Source: Antilocapra americana (taxonomy: Eukaryota; Chordata; Mammalia; Artiodactyla; Antilocapridae). Taken from it: a DNA stretch of 64,000 nucleotides. This document shows, piece by piece, positions 23,321-34,775 of the stretch (the stretch's first letter is position 1; every line of letters begins with the position of its first letter). The translations under genes were made by a program, and so were the position numbers. The notes under the pieces are model-generated. The model had not been told where the DNA came from. It made no database searches and saw only the letters and a program-made list of their open reading frames with translations. Location: NCBI GenBank assembly GCA_007570785.1, contig ML662442.1:29092031-29156030 (forward strand). The letters are read 5' to 3'.

Positions 23321-24247
23321 CTAGGAAAGATCCTTTAGCATTCGTTGGAGGGCTGGTTTGGTATTACTGAATTCTCTCAGTTTCTGCTTGTCTGAGAAAA
23401 TTTTGAATTCTCCTTCAAATTTGAATGAGATCCTTGCTGGGTAGAGTAGTCGGGGTTGTAGATTGTTTTCTTCCATGACTTTAAGTATGTTTTGCCATTC
23501 TCTTCTGGCCTGAAGCGTTTCTGATGAGAGATCAGCTGTTATCCTTATGGGATTCCCCTTGTGAGTTATCTTTTGCTTCTCCCTTGCTGCTTTTAATATT
23601 TGGTCTTTGTATTTGATATTTGCCAATTTGATTAATATGTGTCTTGGGGTGTCCCGCTTGGGGTTCATTCTATTTGGGATTCTCTGTGTTTCTTGGACCT
23701 GAGTGGCTATTTGCTTCCCCAATTTAGGGAAGTTTTCTACAATTATCTCTTCAAGAATTTTCTGATGGTCTTTCTTTTTGTCTTCTTCTTCTGGGACTCC
23801 TATGATTCGAATATTGGTGCGTTTAATATTGTCCCAGAGGTCTCTAAGGTTGTCTTCATTTCTTTTAATTCTTTTTTCATTTTTCCTTTCTGTTTCATTT
23901 ATTTCTGTCATTCTGTCTTCTATCTCACTTATTCTGTCTTCTATCTCTGTTATTCTACTGTTGGTTCCCTCCAGAGTGTTTTTGATCTCATTTATTGCAT
24001 TATTCATTGTATTTTGTCTCTTTTTCATTTCTTCTAAATCTTTGTTAAAGCTTACCTGCATCTTCTGAATCCTTGCCTGCAGGTTATTGAGCTGTAACTC
24101 CAACTTATTTTCCAGGTTTTGGATCATTTTCACTATCATTATTCGGAATTCTTTGTCAGGTAGACTTCCTATCTCTTCGTCTTTTGTTTGGTCTAGGGGG
24201 TATTTATCCTGTTCCTTTACTTGCTGGGTATTTCTCTGCCTTTTCAT
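23321..24247 (-). CDS. L1 ORF1p, RNA-binding chaperone
   Basis: ORF1p forms trimers that coat L1 RNA and acts as a nucleic-acid chaperone in the cytoplasmic ribonucleoprotein. This 308-residue frame is uninterrupted. Residues about 40-130 are rich in heptad-like EIEDRISEIEDR repeats, the expected trimeric coiled coil. An RRM-like segment begins near NIRIIGVPEEE (about 145-155), and the C-terminal domain contains TPRHILIKL (about 203-211). The protein is highly charged and shorter than human ORF1p (338 residues), mostly at the N-terminus. It lies 51 bp upstream of ORF2, the normal bicistronic arrangement. It belongs to a transposon, not a host gene. Confidence 0.95.
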   Translation of the reverse strand: MKRQRNTQQVKEQDKYPLDQTKDEEIGSLPDKEFRIMIVKMIQNLENKLELQLNNLQARIQKMQVSFNKDLEEMKKRQNTMNNAINEIKNTLEGTNSRITEIEDRISEIEDRMTEINETERKNEKRIKRNEDNLRDLWDNIKRTNIRIIGVPEEEDKKKDHQKILEEIIVENFPKLGKQIATQVQETQRIPNRMNPKRDTPRHILIKLANIKYKDQILKAAREKQKITHKGNPIRITADLSSETLQARREWQNILKVMEENNLQPRLLYPARISFKFEGEFKIFSDKQKLREFSNTKPALQRMLKDLS

Positions 24248-24569
24248 CTTGTTTATCTTGCTGTGTTGTCCCTTTATTGTGGGGATTCCTCTCTATGGGA
24301 GGGGTTGGATGCGTGGTTTGTCGAAGTTTCCTGGGTGGAAAGGCTTGTGTGGTTTTCTGGTGGGTGAGTCTAGGTTTCCTCACTGTTACTAGCAAGAGAT
24401 AAGAATGGGGAGAAAGCAGTCAAGCCAATGATCTCATTCCCAGGTAGCAGTGGGTACTGGTGCTTGGATCTTGAAAGGTACAAAGTTGATACCAGGTACT
24501 AATGAGCAAAGATTAAAAATCTAGAGTAAAGACTGGGTTCTCAAAAATACTTAAAAAAAAAAAAAAAAA

Positions 24570-25240
24570 NNNNNNNNNNNNNNNNNNNNNNNNNNNNNNN
24601 NNNNNNNNNNNNNNNNNNNNNNNNNNNNNNNNNNNNNNNNNNNNNNNNNNNNNNNNNNNNNNNNNNNNNNNNNNNNNNNNNNNNNNNNNNNNNNNNNNNN
24701 NNNNNNNNNNNNNNNNNNNNNNNNNNNNNNNNNNNNNNNNNNNNNNNNNNNNNNNNNNNNNNNNNNNNNNNNNNNNNNNNNNNNNNNNNNNNNNNNNNNN
24801 NNNNNNNNNNNNNNNNNNNNNNNNNNNNNNNNNNNNNNNNNNNNNNNNNNNNNNNNNNNNNNNNNNNNNNNNNNNNNNNNNNNNNNNNNNNNNNNNNNNN
24901 NNNNNNNNNNNNNNNNNNNNNNNNNNNNNNNNNNNNNNNNNNNNNNNNNNNNNNNNNNNNNNNNNNNNNNNNNNNNNNNNNNNNNNNNNNNNNNNNNNNN
25001 NNNNNNNNNNNNNNNNNNNNNNNNNNNNNNNNNNNNNNNNNNNNNNNNNNNNNNNNNNNNNNNNNNNNNNNNNNNNNNNNNNNNNNNNNNNNNNNNNNNN
25101 NNNNNNNNNNNNNNNNNNNNNNNNNNNNNNNNNNNNNNNNNNNNNNNNNNNNNNNNNNNNNNNNNNNNNNNNNNNNNNNNNNNNNNNNNNNNNNNNNNNN
25201 NNNNNNNNNNNNNNNNNNNNNNNNNNNNNNNNNNNNNNNN
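24570..25240. other. Assembly gap (671 Ns)
   Basis: A run of Ns inside the L1 5' UTR, entered from a poly(A) run (24553-24569) and left into GC-rich DNA. The length may be an estimate. The long 'open frame' across it (24551-25480) is an artefact of unknown bases. Confidence 0.99.
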
Positions 25241-26016
25241 GCTCTCTGTCGTCCGCCCAGCAGTTGGGGAGTGGGGCTTCTCCTCTCTCCCGGCCCGGCC
25301 GCTCTGTTTTCTCGGCGTGCAGCTGAGCACTCCTTCTAAGGTGTATACAGCACCGATCTGTCCAGAATCCCCAGAAGTCTTGGTTAGCCTCCCCGGGGCT
25401 GGGTTATGCCCACTGCTCTCAGGCGGGGGTTGGGCCGGTCCGCAGCCCTCAGCTGCCCAGCCTCTCTGTTGACTCCTCACCGCCCTTTGTTTTGTGCACG
25501 GACCTGGGGGGGAGAGGGAGCTTTTCCTGGAAGGTTAGGTCCCTCAGGCTGCTCCATTCCCTGAGCCCGCGGCCCGCCCCTCCCTGAGCAGGAGCAGTCT
25601 GCTTCGGCTGTGCTGCGGCTCTCGGCTGTGCTTGTAGCCAGAGACGAACCTTGCAGGGCTTAGCTATTAATCTGCTTCTGCTCTCAGCTATATTGCTCTC
25701 CAAGATCCACCGCAGATCTGCCAGAGAGAATGCTCCCTGGTATTCAGAAACCTTTCTCCTCTTTTTTTTTTTTTTTCCTCTTTATTCCAGACTCCCCTTC
25801 CGGGACGGAACCTGTCCCCAGCTCTTTGTCTCTCCCTCTACTTTTTTTTTTCTTTTCTTTCTTTTGTCCTACCTCCTCACGTCGGCACTGGGTCGCCTCT
25901 CCAGATGCCCGATGTCCTCTGCCAGCATTCAGTTCCTGTTTTTTGGAGTTTGCTCGGCCTTTAAAAGTCCCCTTGGTATATTTATTGGGGAGAGAGTGTT
26001 CTCCCCGTCCTATTCC

Positions 26017-26028
26017 TCCGCCATCTTA
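26017..26028 (-). promoter_or_regulatory. YY1-like site at the L1 5' end
   Basis: On the L1 sense strand the element begins gggaggagaaactaagatgg and continues cgga. The core AAGATGGCGG starts at element position +13. In human L1 a YY1 site at about +13 to +21 sets the transcription start; the match in motif and position suggests the same role. Binding is not shown. Confidence 0.6.
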
Positions 26029-26055
26029 GTTTCTCCTCCCTGGGCTTATGATTTA

Positions 26056-26585
26056 ATGTGGCTGATAGAAAGGGCAAAAGTGGCCATATCTGAGGCCAGA
26101 CTACCAAAGTTCTTGCATATTTCTACTTCCTCTCTTTTAGAACACTATCCAATACCATGAGAACAGTCTTATGCTGGTCTGCCAGATAATGAGTTGACTC
26201 AATCAACCAAGGGCTTCCCTGATACCTCAGTTGGTAAAGAATCTGCCCACAGTGCAAGAGACCCCGGGTTGATTCCTAGGTTGGGATGATCCCCTGGAAA
26301 ATGGAAAGGCTACCCACTCCAATATTCTGGCATGGAGAATTCCATGGGCTCTATAGTCCATAGCGTTGCAAAGAGTCAGACACAACTGAGCGACTTTCAC
26401 TTCACTTCACTTCCATCAATGGAAAGCAACCTACCCCCAAACATTCTATTTCAGGCAACCCCAGTCATTCTGCTGACACACACAAGCTCAGCCAAAATCA
26501 AATCTGAATAAAAAGCACAATAGCTTATAGCTTTAATGCTACCTTTGGGAGTGGTTTATTATTCATCAATAGAGAGGGACCAGCT
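26056..26585. repeat. Ancient MER/LTR-like repeat, right part (split by Bov-tA)
   Basis: Continues the repeat at 18995-19110 after the L1 duplication ('ggctgatagaaagggcaaaa', 'gtggccatatctgaggcc'). It resumes after the SINE and ends near 'gggagtggtttattattcat'. The element has therefore been hit by both an L1 and a SINE. Confidence 0.5.
26208..26410 (+). mobile_element. Bov-tA SINE
   Basis: Head gggcttccctgatacctc, B-box-like gggttgattcctagg, conserved body, and a (cacttcactt)-type tail. No convincing target-site duplication. Confidence 0.9.
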
Positions 26586-27879
26586 AGGGTCACCCTTTGA
26601 GCACCTGATGCGCCAGCAATCTCTATAGAAGTTAATACCTAGGAGGCAATGCTGCCTTAACAAAACACAGGACATATACCATTAGCTTTGCGACCAAGTA
26701 AGGAGCAGAGGTGGAAAAACAGAGCAAACTGTTGGCAAAAGTTGGGAAAATGGTGATAAAATTATACTGGAGGATGAAACCATAACTACCTGTATTAAAG
26801 AGAGCAAACAGTTGACAAAACAATTGTCTGGCTTAATGGAAGATGTAAAATATATCAAATGAACCTTTGGGTTTGATTCAGGAAGTCTCCAGGCAAAATG
26901 TTTAAAGTGTTCGAGTTGTACATGATATGACACAGACAGGGAGGAAAAAAAAAAGATAAGATAAAGAAATAATTAACCAGTTTGGAAACTGACTTTGGAA
27001 GAAATATGACCATGACATCATGAGGTAGAAAATAAAACTATTTCTCATCACCAGTTTCCTTAGCTTGAGGACAAAAGTGAAATCAAGTGTCAAGGTTTGC
27101 AAAATAATTAGGTGGTTCCTTAAAGGTCCTCTGACTTAAACAAAAGGACTTATTGGAATCTTCAGAGCTGGTTCCACAGAAGTCACCCCAAAGTAGTAGC
27201 AAGTCTAGAGAAGGGGTAATGTTTGTTTTTTGTCCAATGGAGTGAAATTTTGTTCAGTTCATGGGAAGATCAGAAAGTTGTGAGAACACCACTAGGCTGG
27301 ATTAAAAGGAACAGATGGTTCAAATTTTAAAGAAGTCTTGGTCTTCACCTTGCTATGCAAAGAGACAGGCTACAAGTTTCTTATCGTTAGTAAGAATGAG
27401 CTGTTTCTTCAGAGTCAGTCAGCAGGGTGATGGGCAAGGAAGGATGAGCAAGTAGAGCAAAAGGTGATGAAAAACAGAGGACTACAATGCTATTCACAAG
27501 AAGCAGTAGAGACAAAGGGGCTGAGAAGACAATTCCAGGGAGAAGAGCCCAGGTCTAATCAAGGAACATCACCAGCCTCCAGGAGAGGAGGACCTGGCAG
27601 TCTGTTCCCAGCTAGATTTCAAAACCTCTACAAATCAGTGACAGCTACGTACTTCCCCTTCTTGTCTTATTTAACAAGAGTGTTGTCTGTAGTTATCTTG
27701 TTATCTCTGTGGTGCAGATGTGGGTGGTAGTTAATTTATCATTTCAGTTCACAGGTTTCTGTATCAAAAGGAGTCACGTCTAATAGATCATATTTGAATC
27801 TGATTTAAATCTTTAAACTCTGGAATTCAATCTTGATATCATGATTGATTAAACCTTTTGGGGACCTGGAGATAAGGAG
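26586..27879. other. Unique DNA, no gene seen
   Basis: I could not name any repeat or gene here. The frame at 27464-27730 has no recognisable domain. Confidence 0.4.
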
Positions 27880-28380
27880 GCAGAAGGCAGCTTTCATAGA
27901 ATGGCCCCAGTTCCCTCCCTACCCTCTTTTATCCACAGCCTTTGTAATGTGACTTTGCAGCTCCTTCCATCAAGAAGTGGACTCTCTTTTCCTTGTTGGA
28001 TTGATCCTCCTAATGAATTGTGGTAGAAGTAATGGTATGCCAGTGTTGAACCTAGTCCTCAAAACATTGTGCAGATCTCTCTCTTCCTCCTCTGTCCCTC
28101 CCTAGCTACTATAAGAACAACCGTAGGCTAGTCCACTGGAGGGACAGGTGGCCTTGTTTTCTTCTTCACTGTAAACAGCAAGCAACTGGCTCCCAAACAT
28201 TTCAGGAAGGAACAGATGTACCAGTTGACAGTGAATTCATGATTGAACTCTACTAAGATCAGCCAAGCCTGGCCTGGCCGACTTACAAACTTCACAACCG
28301 AAAGCAAAACGCCCACTGTTTAAATCATCAAGTATCAGAGGGCTTGTTACACAGCAACAGCTAACTGATACAAGACGATG
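27880..28380 (+). repeat. Ancient MER/LTR-like repeat (second copy)
   Basis: Shares 'tttatccacagcctttgtaa', 'catcaagaagtggactct' and the terminal 'cagcaacagctaactgata' with the repeat cut by the L1 at 19 kb. It is an old eutherian interspersed repeat; the exact family name is uncertain. Confidence 0.55.
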
Positions 28381-28384
28381 CTCT

Positions 28385-29545
28385 ACCAGAAGGATCATAG
28401 GGAAAACATTGTCACTATTTTTCTATCAGTTCTCAGGCATACCTTATATCTTTCTGAAAAAATTTACTTTTCTATTAACCAGTTTCTGTTATTTGCATCC
28501 AAATCTCTAATTTATAAACTAATCATTGGTTATAGTAAATGAATATTTCACAAAGTTGAAATATATACTTTAAAAATTATGTCATTAACACTATATATGC
28601 ATAATAAGAGAGAAAAAAATGTTTAGGAGAATCTTTGGGGAGCTGGTATGTTTTAATAATTCTGCCTCTGTTTTTTTTTTTTTCAGTAAAATTCAGTTTT
28701 CAAAACTGTATCGTCAACATTTAATTTTAAGATCTTATGTGTAAGCAGTTCTATCTTTCTAAAATTATTTCTACTATTCCATATATATTTGCATACAGAG
28801 AGATATCTGAGAGCCACATATATATCAGGATTTGTGGTTACTGTATTTACAATATGTTAAACAAGTGACTCCATTCAGTCTGTGCAAAGATCAATCAGTT
28901 CAGGTAAGATAAAGATGTTCAAACTTTCTCTTTGACCAAATACACTGATTGATCTATTGAATTAAATAAATATAATAAAATGTGTAACTCTATGAAGCTC
29001 AGGGTTAATTATATCAAAAGTATTCACCAATGGAAAAACTCTAATAAAACCAAAAGACATATACCTTCATATTTTCCAAAACTTGAGAAGGAAGAACAAA
29101 GTACAGCATAACATGATCCTTTTTTCACTTCCTGTAGGATCAATATTTTTTAATCCAGTCATTCTTCATGAGCATCATCTAATAAATCAAATGATCCCAA
29201 AGAAGATATAGAATGATATTAATCGCAGGCCATCATACTTTTATTGAATAACTCTCAGTAGTAATTTTCTAACTGATTCCACAGAACAAAACCAGAAATT
29301 CAGAGAAAATTCCTAAAATATTAGTCTTTGCTTTTTTTCTAAAGCAATTTTGTTCAGGATAGATAATCAGTCATTTTCTTAGGACATATATATCACAGAA
29401 TTCTAGATTGCTATCAAATCATGATCATCGTCTAAGGTTTTATTTTTTTTAAGCTATAATTTACATTGATATTTCTTCTTCACATAGGTCATACTTCACA
29501 GTCTACAGGCAAAAATAAAGTCACCTTACCAATCTCAAAACTCTG
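28385..29545. other. Unique AT-rich DNA, no gene seen
   Basis: AT-rich, with a T-run at about 28670-28683. No gene or nameable repeat. Confidence 0.45.
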
Positions 29546-29550
29546 TTTTA

Positions 29551-29770
29551 GGGACTTTCCTGACTGTCCAGTGATTATGACTTCACACCCACCCCATCCA
29601 CTGCCAGTGCAGCGGGTATGGGCTCAGTCTCTGTTCAGGGAGCTAATATCTCACATGCCTCCTGGCCAAAAGATCAAAGCACAAAACAGAAGCAAATTAA
29701 ACAGACTTTAAAACTGGTCCACATCAAAAAAAAAAAAAGAAGGAAAGGAAAGAAAAGAAACTTAAAATGA
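29551..29770 (+). mobile_element. CHR-type tRNA-Glu-derived SINE
   Basis: Begins gggactttcctgactgtcc, the diverged head of the cetartiodactyl CHR SINE, has 'ggtatgggctcagtctctg' at the B-box region, and ends in an A-rich tract with AAGG/AAAG repeats. Confidence 0.75.
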
Positions 29771-30300
29771 TCTCTCTTTTATCTGTATTTACTTACAATA
29801 GTGTAAGAACTCTTCTTTTCCACCAAGTTCTGTACCAATCTATCTAGAAGTCCCTTAGGTGCTAACTCTGTGTTTCTGATCTCATGTTCTCTGTTATTAG
29901 GTGGCTGGCAATCAACATTTCACTCTTGCGTTGTGGTATCTCACTGCTATACTATTACTTAGGCCACAGATGCCCATTAGCAATATACATGCAGAAGCAG
30001 AGAAGCTGACGGTGCAGCTAGAAAGAGCCAGAGAAACTGAAGATGTCTCCATCCTATTGATAGATAGGGCTGTTCCAGCCTCTTGTGTCCTCCTGACAGT
30101 GCCATTTCTCCAAGTTATACTCTTGCCTCCATCACTGCTGCTAGAACCAGTGATACTGATGATATGTTTTCAGAGATTGACAGAGATTTTGATTAAATGG
30201 TGTTTTTAGTGTTTGCTTCTAGCTTTTTTAATTTTCTTACTCTTAGTTTAGGGTTCCACCCTAGAGATGAATCTTGGAGCTGGCAGCCCAACTGGAGGCA
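29771..30300. other. Unique DNA, no gene seen
   Basis: A 102-codon frame at 29901-30209 has leucine-rich composition but no domain, Kozak context or neighbours to support it. Confidence 0.4.
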
Positions 30301-30307
30301 CCACAAA

Positions 30308-30441
30308 CAGAATTTTTTTTTAACTTTTTGGCCTTGCTGTGTGGCATGTAGGATTTTAATTCCCCCACCAGGGACTGAATCTGTCCCGCCTGCTGTGGAA
30401 GCACAGACTCTGAACCACTGGATGATCAGGGATGTCCCCAA
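30308..30441 (-). mobile_element. CHR-type SINE fragment
   Basis: The plus strand shows the reversed CHR pattern: T-run, 'ttggccttgctgtgtggcat', 'cccaccagggactgaatctg', and the reversed head 'ccactggatgatcagggatg'. Confidence 0.8.
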
Positions 30442-30764
30442 AATAACATTTTTTATTTGATTTTCACTAAAGCAAATGTGACTCAAATCTCTTGTTAGGC
30501 CCTTCCAGGAAGCAACACAGTTCCTCATATAACCTCCTGACAAGACCCTCAACTGTCAGGCACACAAATAGGCCAGCTGTTATTCAAGAATAAAGCAAAG
30601 CTTGGGCTCAATTAGGGTCTCCTCTATTTTCACTACAAAGCAAGTGAAAACAAACAAAAAACAACAAAAATCCAACAACTATGACACTGAGTTGCTTTCT
30701 ATTTAGTTGAAGTAGATTTTTATATGTGTCAATACAAGCAAATACCCTGCAAAATTTACTATTC

Positions 30765-30910
30765 ATAGTAAACCCCATTTATGATGAGTTTATTATGTTC
30801 CAAACGCTACAAGGGGATTTACAGGAGCCTCTCGTTGATCACTTTTTCAAATAAGGTTGAGGTTTAGGGAAATATTTAGTAACCTGATGAAAGTCATAAT
30901 TAAGCCAGGC
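30765..30910. repeat. Possible old MIR/L2-like fragment
   Basis: The stretch has the feel of a reversed MIR-class repeat ('aggtttagggaaatatttag', 'taagccaggcc'). It is highly diverged, so the assignment is weak. Confidence 0.3.
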
Positions 30911-33029
30911 CTGCTTGATGACAAAACTCTTGTTCTTAATTGCTGTGATCTAAAGCAGCAAGGGCTATCTCCTATAAAGACTGAGATTTTTAATATGAAA
31001 ACCACTGATTTTGTTTTACTTAGTGACTACTTTTTGCATTCTCATTTATACTTTAATCTATGCTAGACACTTGGAAGCCAATAAGCAAGATGGCCTATGT
31101 CTTCACAAAGCTCATGTTCAAATTTTCTTTCCCATCCTTCTTGACAGATAATCAAAAACCAGTAAATGCAACTTTATTGGAGAGAAATGTATGAATTCAG
31201 ACTAACCTCAAAGGGAAATGCATCATTTGACCTGTAGAGAAACATATTCTTCAACTTTCCTGGAAGTTACTGAATTAACCAGGTATCAGCATCATCATGC
31301 ATGAGCTTCATTTAGTAGAAGGTGCAACACAAAAATATATGAGTTATAGTCTAGCTTAGTCTTAAAGAAACTCAATCCTTTTTTAAGTAAAAATGTGTCT
31401 AACGTAGATCAATTAATACACAGAACCATCTATAGAATGATAAACTCACAGTGTAATTCCAAAATGAATCCATTTCTGCAATATCTGCTCTGCCAGCTAA
31501 CAAATTCAGAACATACTATTTGCAAAAACAAAAATACTATCTTTAAAATAAAACAGGCCTCAGAGAATCTCTGGTTTATAGTTGATATTATTTCAAAAAT
31601 ACTGAAATTTCTTAAACTTGCATTTATAAGGATTAAAAGAAAAAGTCAATGCTCTTTCTCTCCTCGAGAAATGTTGAATATCGTCTTCAATTACTGACAT
31701 GCTATATAATATGTTAAAGAGTTAACTATATGTGCCAAGTGGGACTTAGGGGAAGGGAGGGGAAATTGTTTACATGATCTGAAAAATAAAACGAAAAATT
31801 TTAACTACATTGATTCAATAAGATTTTCAATAACAATAACAAAAAGGAAAATTTTCTTGACTTTAAGAGAACCATTCACCACATTAGAAATAGGAGGGAA
31901 TTCCTGTCAGCCAGTAAGACACAGAACTTGTATTTAATCTTCTTCCAATTAAAAAAAGCTGTTCTGCTCTAATATTATGTCTAAAATTAGAATGAAGGAA
32001 AGAGTAGAGAATTGAATTAATTAATATGAAGAAGTAAATCTGTCATGCAACCAAGTGAGATTGCTAAGTGGCTTACCATGAGTAAAAAACTAGAGCAGGC
32101 AGTAATACATAAAAGACCATAGATTATTCTACATTTTTATAGCTTAAGTTTGAGTCTTCCTTTGGTAGAAAGGACTTTAACTTCATGTAAAGACAGAATG
32201 TCAAGACTAGTTTTCTTCCTGCCACTTCAGTGTATAGTAGGCCTTTAGCCACTATAGTATAATTTGAAGGACTGATCAAATCTCACTATCCAACCAATCC
32301 CCCGTGTGTCTGAAATTCCATCATTAGCAGTTCAATCCTTTGAATCTGGTAGGATTTTGATTTTGGATTCACCCTGGTCTTCGGTGGCTTAATCTGTATA
32401 TTTGCCTTCGGCATTTCTGAGTTTCTCTGTAATTTCTCTTCTGTATAGAACTTTTCACGTGGTTTGGATTAGGACTTGAAATGATCACTTAAGACAGAGT
32501 GCAAACATGATTTTGAAAATCAGTTACGAAAACACAGGAAAAGATCTTAAATTTGGAATAGAAAATAAGCTAACTTCCATCCTTTCCCTTTCAAAGATAT
32601 GAAATTATTCCATTTTTAATTACATAGCCTTCAGGAAATAACCTAGGCATCCTATTTTGATATCTAAACCAATGATGAACAGCCATCATAGACAGGCAAT
32701 TTCTCACCTAAATAATAAGTTTTCATTTGGAAGCCTACATCTTTATCTCTTCAGTACAATTTAAACATTATTTGTGACCATTCACTAAGTACCAGTCACT
32801 GTACTAGGTACATCAGAGAAAACAAGATAGGACACGGTCTCTATCTTCAAGGGAACTCCCAGCTTCTTAAGGCAAGAGACACATAAGTTGAAGGAGTTCT
32901 AAAGCAGGACAGATTGTGAAAAATGCATCAGAAGTATAAACAAAATATTAGTAATTAGTAGAGAAGTTCAGAGATATATATATATCATCTTAAAATTGGG
33001 GCAGTTGAAGGATCTTTTAGAAAAGGTGA
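30911..33029. other. Mostly unique AT-rich DNA
   Basis: No gene seen. The part at 32755-32900 ('cactaagtaccagtcactgt', 'actaggtaca') resembles an ancient mammalian repeat of the MIR/L2 age class but is too diverged to name. The frame 31395-31697 has no domain. Confidence 0.4.
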
Positions 33030-33032
33030 AAT

Positions 33033-33376
33033 TTAGGGACTTCCTTGATGGTCCAGTGGATGGGAATCCACCTGCCAGTGCAGGGGACATGGATTCAGTC
33101 CCTGGTCTGGGAAGATCCCACATGCTGAGGAGCAGCTAAGCCCATGTGCCACAACTTCTGAGCCTGTGCTCTAGAGCCCTCCAGCCACAACTACTGAGCT
33201 CATGTGCTGCATCTACTGAAGCCCGGATACCTAGAGACCATGCTCCACAACAAGAGAAGCCACTGCAATGAGAAGCCCATGCATGGCCACTAGAGAGCAG
33301 CCCCCACTCTCCCAACTAGGGAAAAACCCATGCACAGCAACAAAGACCCAGTGCAACAACTAAATTTAAAAAAAAG
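33033..33376 (+). mobile_element. CHR-type SINE, full length
   Basis: Head gggacttccttgatggtcc, B-box region 'ggattcagtccctggtctgg', a long repetitive body (ctgagctcatgtgctgcat, gagaagccactgcaatgaga), and an A-rich tail. A degenerate duplication (agaaaaggtga against agaaaaagtga) may flank it. Confidence 0.85.
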
Positions 33377-33379
33377 AAA

Positions 33380-34085
33380 AAGTGACAGCTGCTGAAAAAT
33401 CTACCTTGTGCCAAAGCAAAACAGGAATTAATAATTCTGTATTTATGAAAACACTCAGGAGAGTAGGTCTTGAAAGTACTACAGCGGACCAACATGGAAC
33501 AGTGATGGTGTGAATAAAGTGCAGTACCACAGAAGAGAAGATCTTGGAAGATTTGTCCTTCTACAAGGGTTGTCTTCCTATAACGGATCTGCCTTGAAAT
33601 GGAAATAAGTTTCACCAGCTAATGTAGGAGAATAAAGGACATTCCAAGCAGCAGAGTATCACATAATTGAGGAATGGCTCTAAAATAAGGGTGTAAGTTT
33701 CACAAGGGTAGACAATGACAGGGATTTCAAAGACAAGGGGATAAACAGCAGTTCATTAGTGTCTGCAAAAGAACACTGTATAAGTTGGAAGACAGCTATT
33801 GACTCAAACCTGAATTTTGTTCTTCCTGGATTTTATTTTCTAATTCTTTCATTGTGTTGTAACTGAGCTCTCTCATGGTCCCTAAATTCATCTCGAGGCT
33901 GAATTTCACATTTCCTCCACGCTAAGAATCTTTGCCTCCCAAATTCTATACACAGTACATTCATTGGCACATTTCAAGTCTATTCTCTAGGTGACAAAGG
34001 CAGAGAGACTTTTCTGTTTACAAAGATCACATGGTTTCTCCTTGTACAATTAGGTAATTAGTCTACCTTTTCTATTATCAACATA
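33380..34085. other. Unique DNA, no gene seen
   Basis: No recognised gene or repeat. Confidence 0.4.
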
Positions 34086-34089
34086 GTCA

Positions 34090-34317
34090 CTTTGTTGTTT
34101 AGTCGCTCAGTCGGGTCCAACTCCTTTGTGACCCCATGGACGGTAGCCCAACCAGGCTCTTCTGTCCATGAGATTTTTCCAGTCAAGATTACTGTAATGG
34201 GTTGCCATTTCCTCCTCCAGGGGATCTTTCCAACCCAGGGATAAGAACCCACATCTCCGCATCTCCTTCATTGCCGGCAGATTCCTTATAGCTGAGCCAT
34301 CTCCGAGGAAGCCCACA
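34090..34317 (-). mobile_element. Bov-tA SINE
   Basis: Reversed Bov-tA: the tail complement 'ttgtttagtcgctcagtcgg' at the left and the head complement 'gaggaagccc' at the right. No clear target-site duplication. Confidence 0.88.
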
Positions 34318-34775
34318 GCATATTCATACCATTACTCTAAATAGCCCAGACCAGACGGCAGCACGTCCCCATAGGCCACCACCAGAGCTTGTGTTATCAG
34401 GCCAAGTTATAAGACAGTTACCCATAGAAGTCTGGCTTGAAACTTGTCTCCTTTCTCCCCATGAGTCCTCAGAATGGGTACTCATTGTTTCTGCCAGGTT
34501 TTGTTTTGTTAAGTAAGCACTGATAAAGTGCTTAAGTAAACTGACTTGACCTTGCTGGACAAAATATCTGCCCAGTAATCTCTTCATCAGAAACCTGTGG
34601 TTCAAGAAGTTGCAAAGATCTTCCCTGGAATTCCTATCATCTCCCTTCTACGTGAGGGTTATTTTCCCCCAGGAGGCAACAGGTTACCATTTTTGGCCTC
34701 TGGCCCAGCAGATAATAACACCTCTTCTTGGCGGCCAAGAAGAGCAGGCAGTACCTAGTATTAGGCAATGAACAT

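Larger units (their letters stand above)
19126..26040 (-). mobile_element. Full-length-architecture bovine L1 LINE
   Basis: The element lies on the minus strand between perfect 15-bp target-site duplications tgggcttatgattta (19111-19125 and 26041-26055). From its 5' end it has a GC-rich 5' UTR with a YY1-like start motif, ORF1 (308 codons), a short spacer, ORF2 (1,255 codons with one stop), a 3' UTR with a G-rich tract, and a poly(A) tail seen as the T-run at about 19131-19160. The visible span is 6,915 bp, including a 671-base assembly gap whose true size is unknown. The perfect duplications and near-intact frames show a recent insertion. It split an older repeat. Confidence 0.97.
24248..26040 (-). 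promoter_or_regulatory. L1 5' UTR / internal promoter region (gapped)
   Basis: Sequence upstream of ORF1 on the minus strand. The outer part (25241-26040) is GC-rich with CpGs and long pyrimidine tracts on the plus strand, as expected for an L1 internal RNA polymerase II promoter. The inner part is interrupted by Ns at 24570-25240. The frames at 25449-25703 and 25651-26160 lie in this UTR and have no protein-like content. Confidence 0.85.

Noticed and set aside
24551..25480. 309-codon frame across the N run
   Set aside because: It is produced by translating unknown bases; no real coding evidence.
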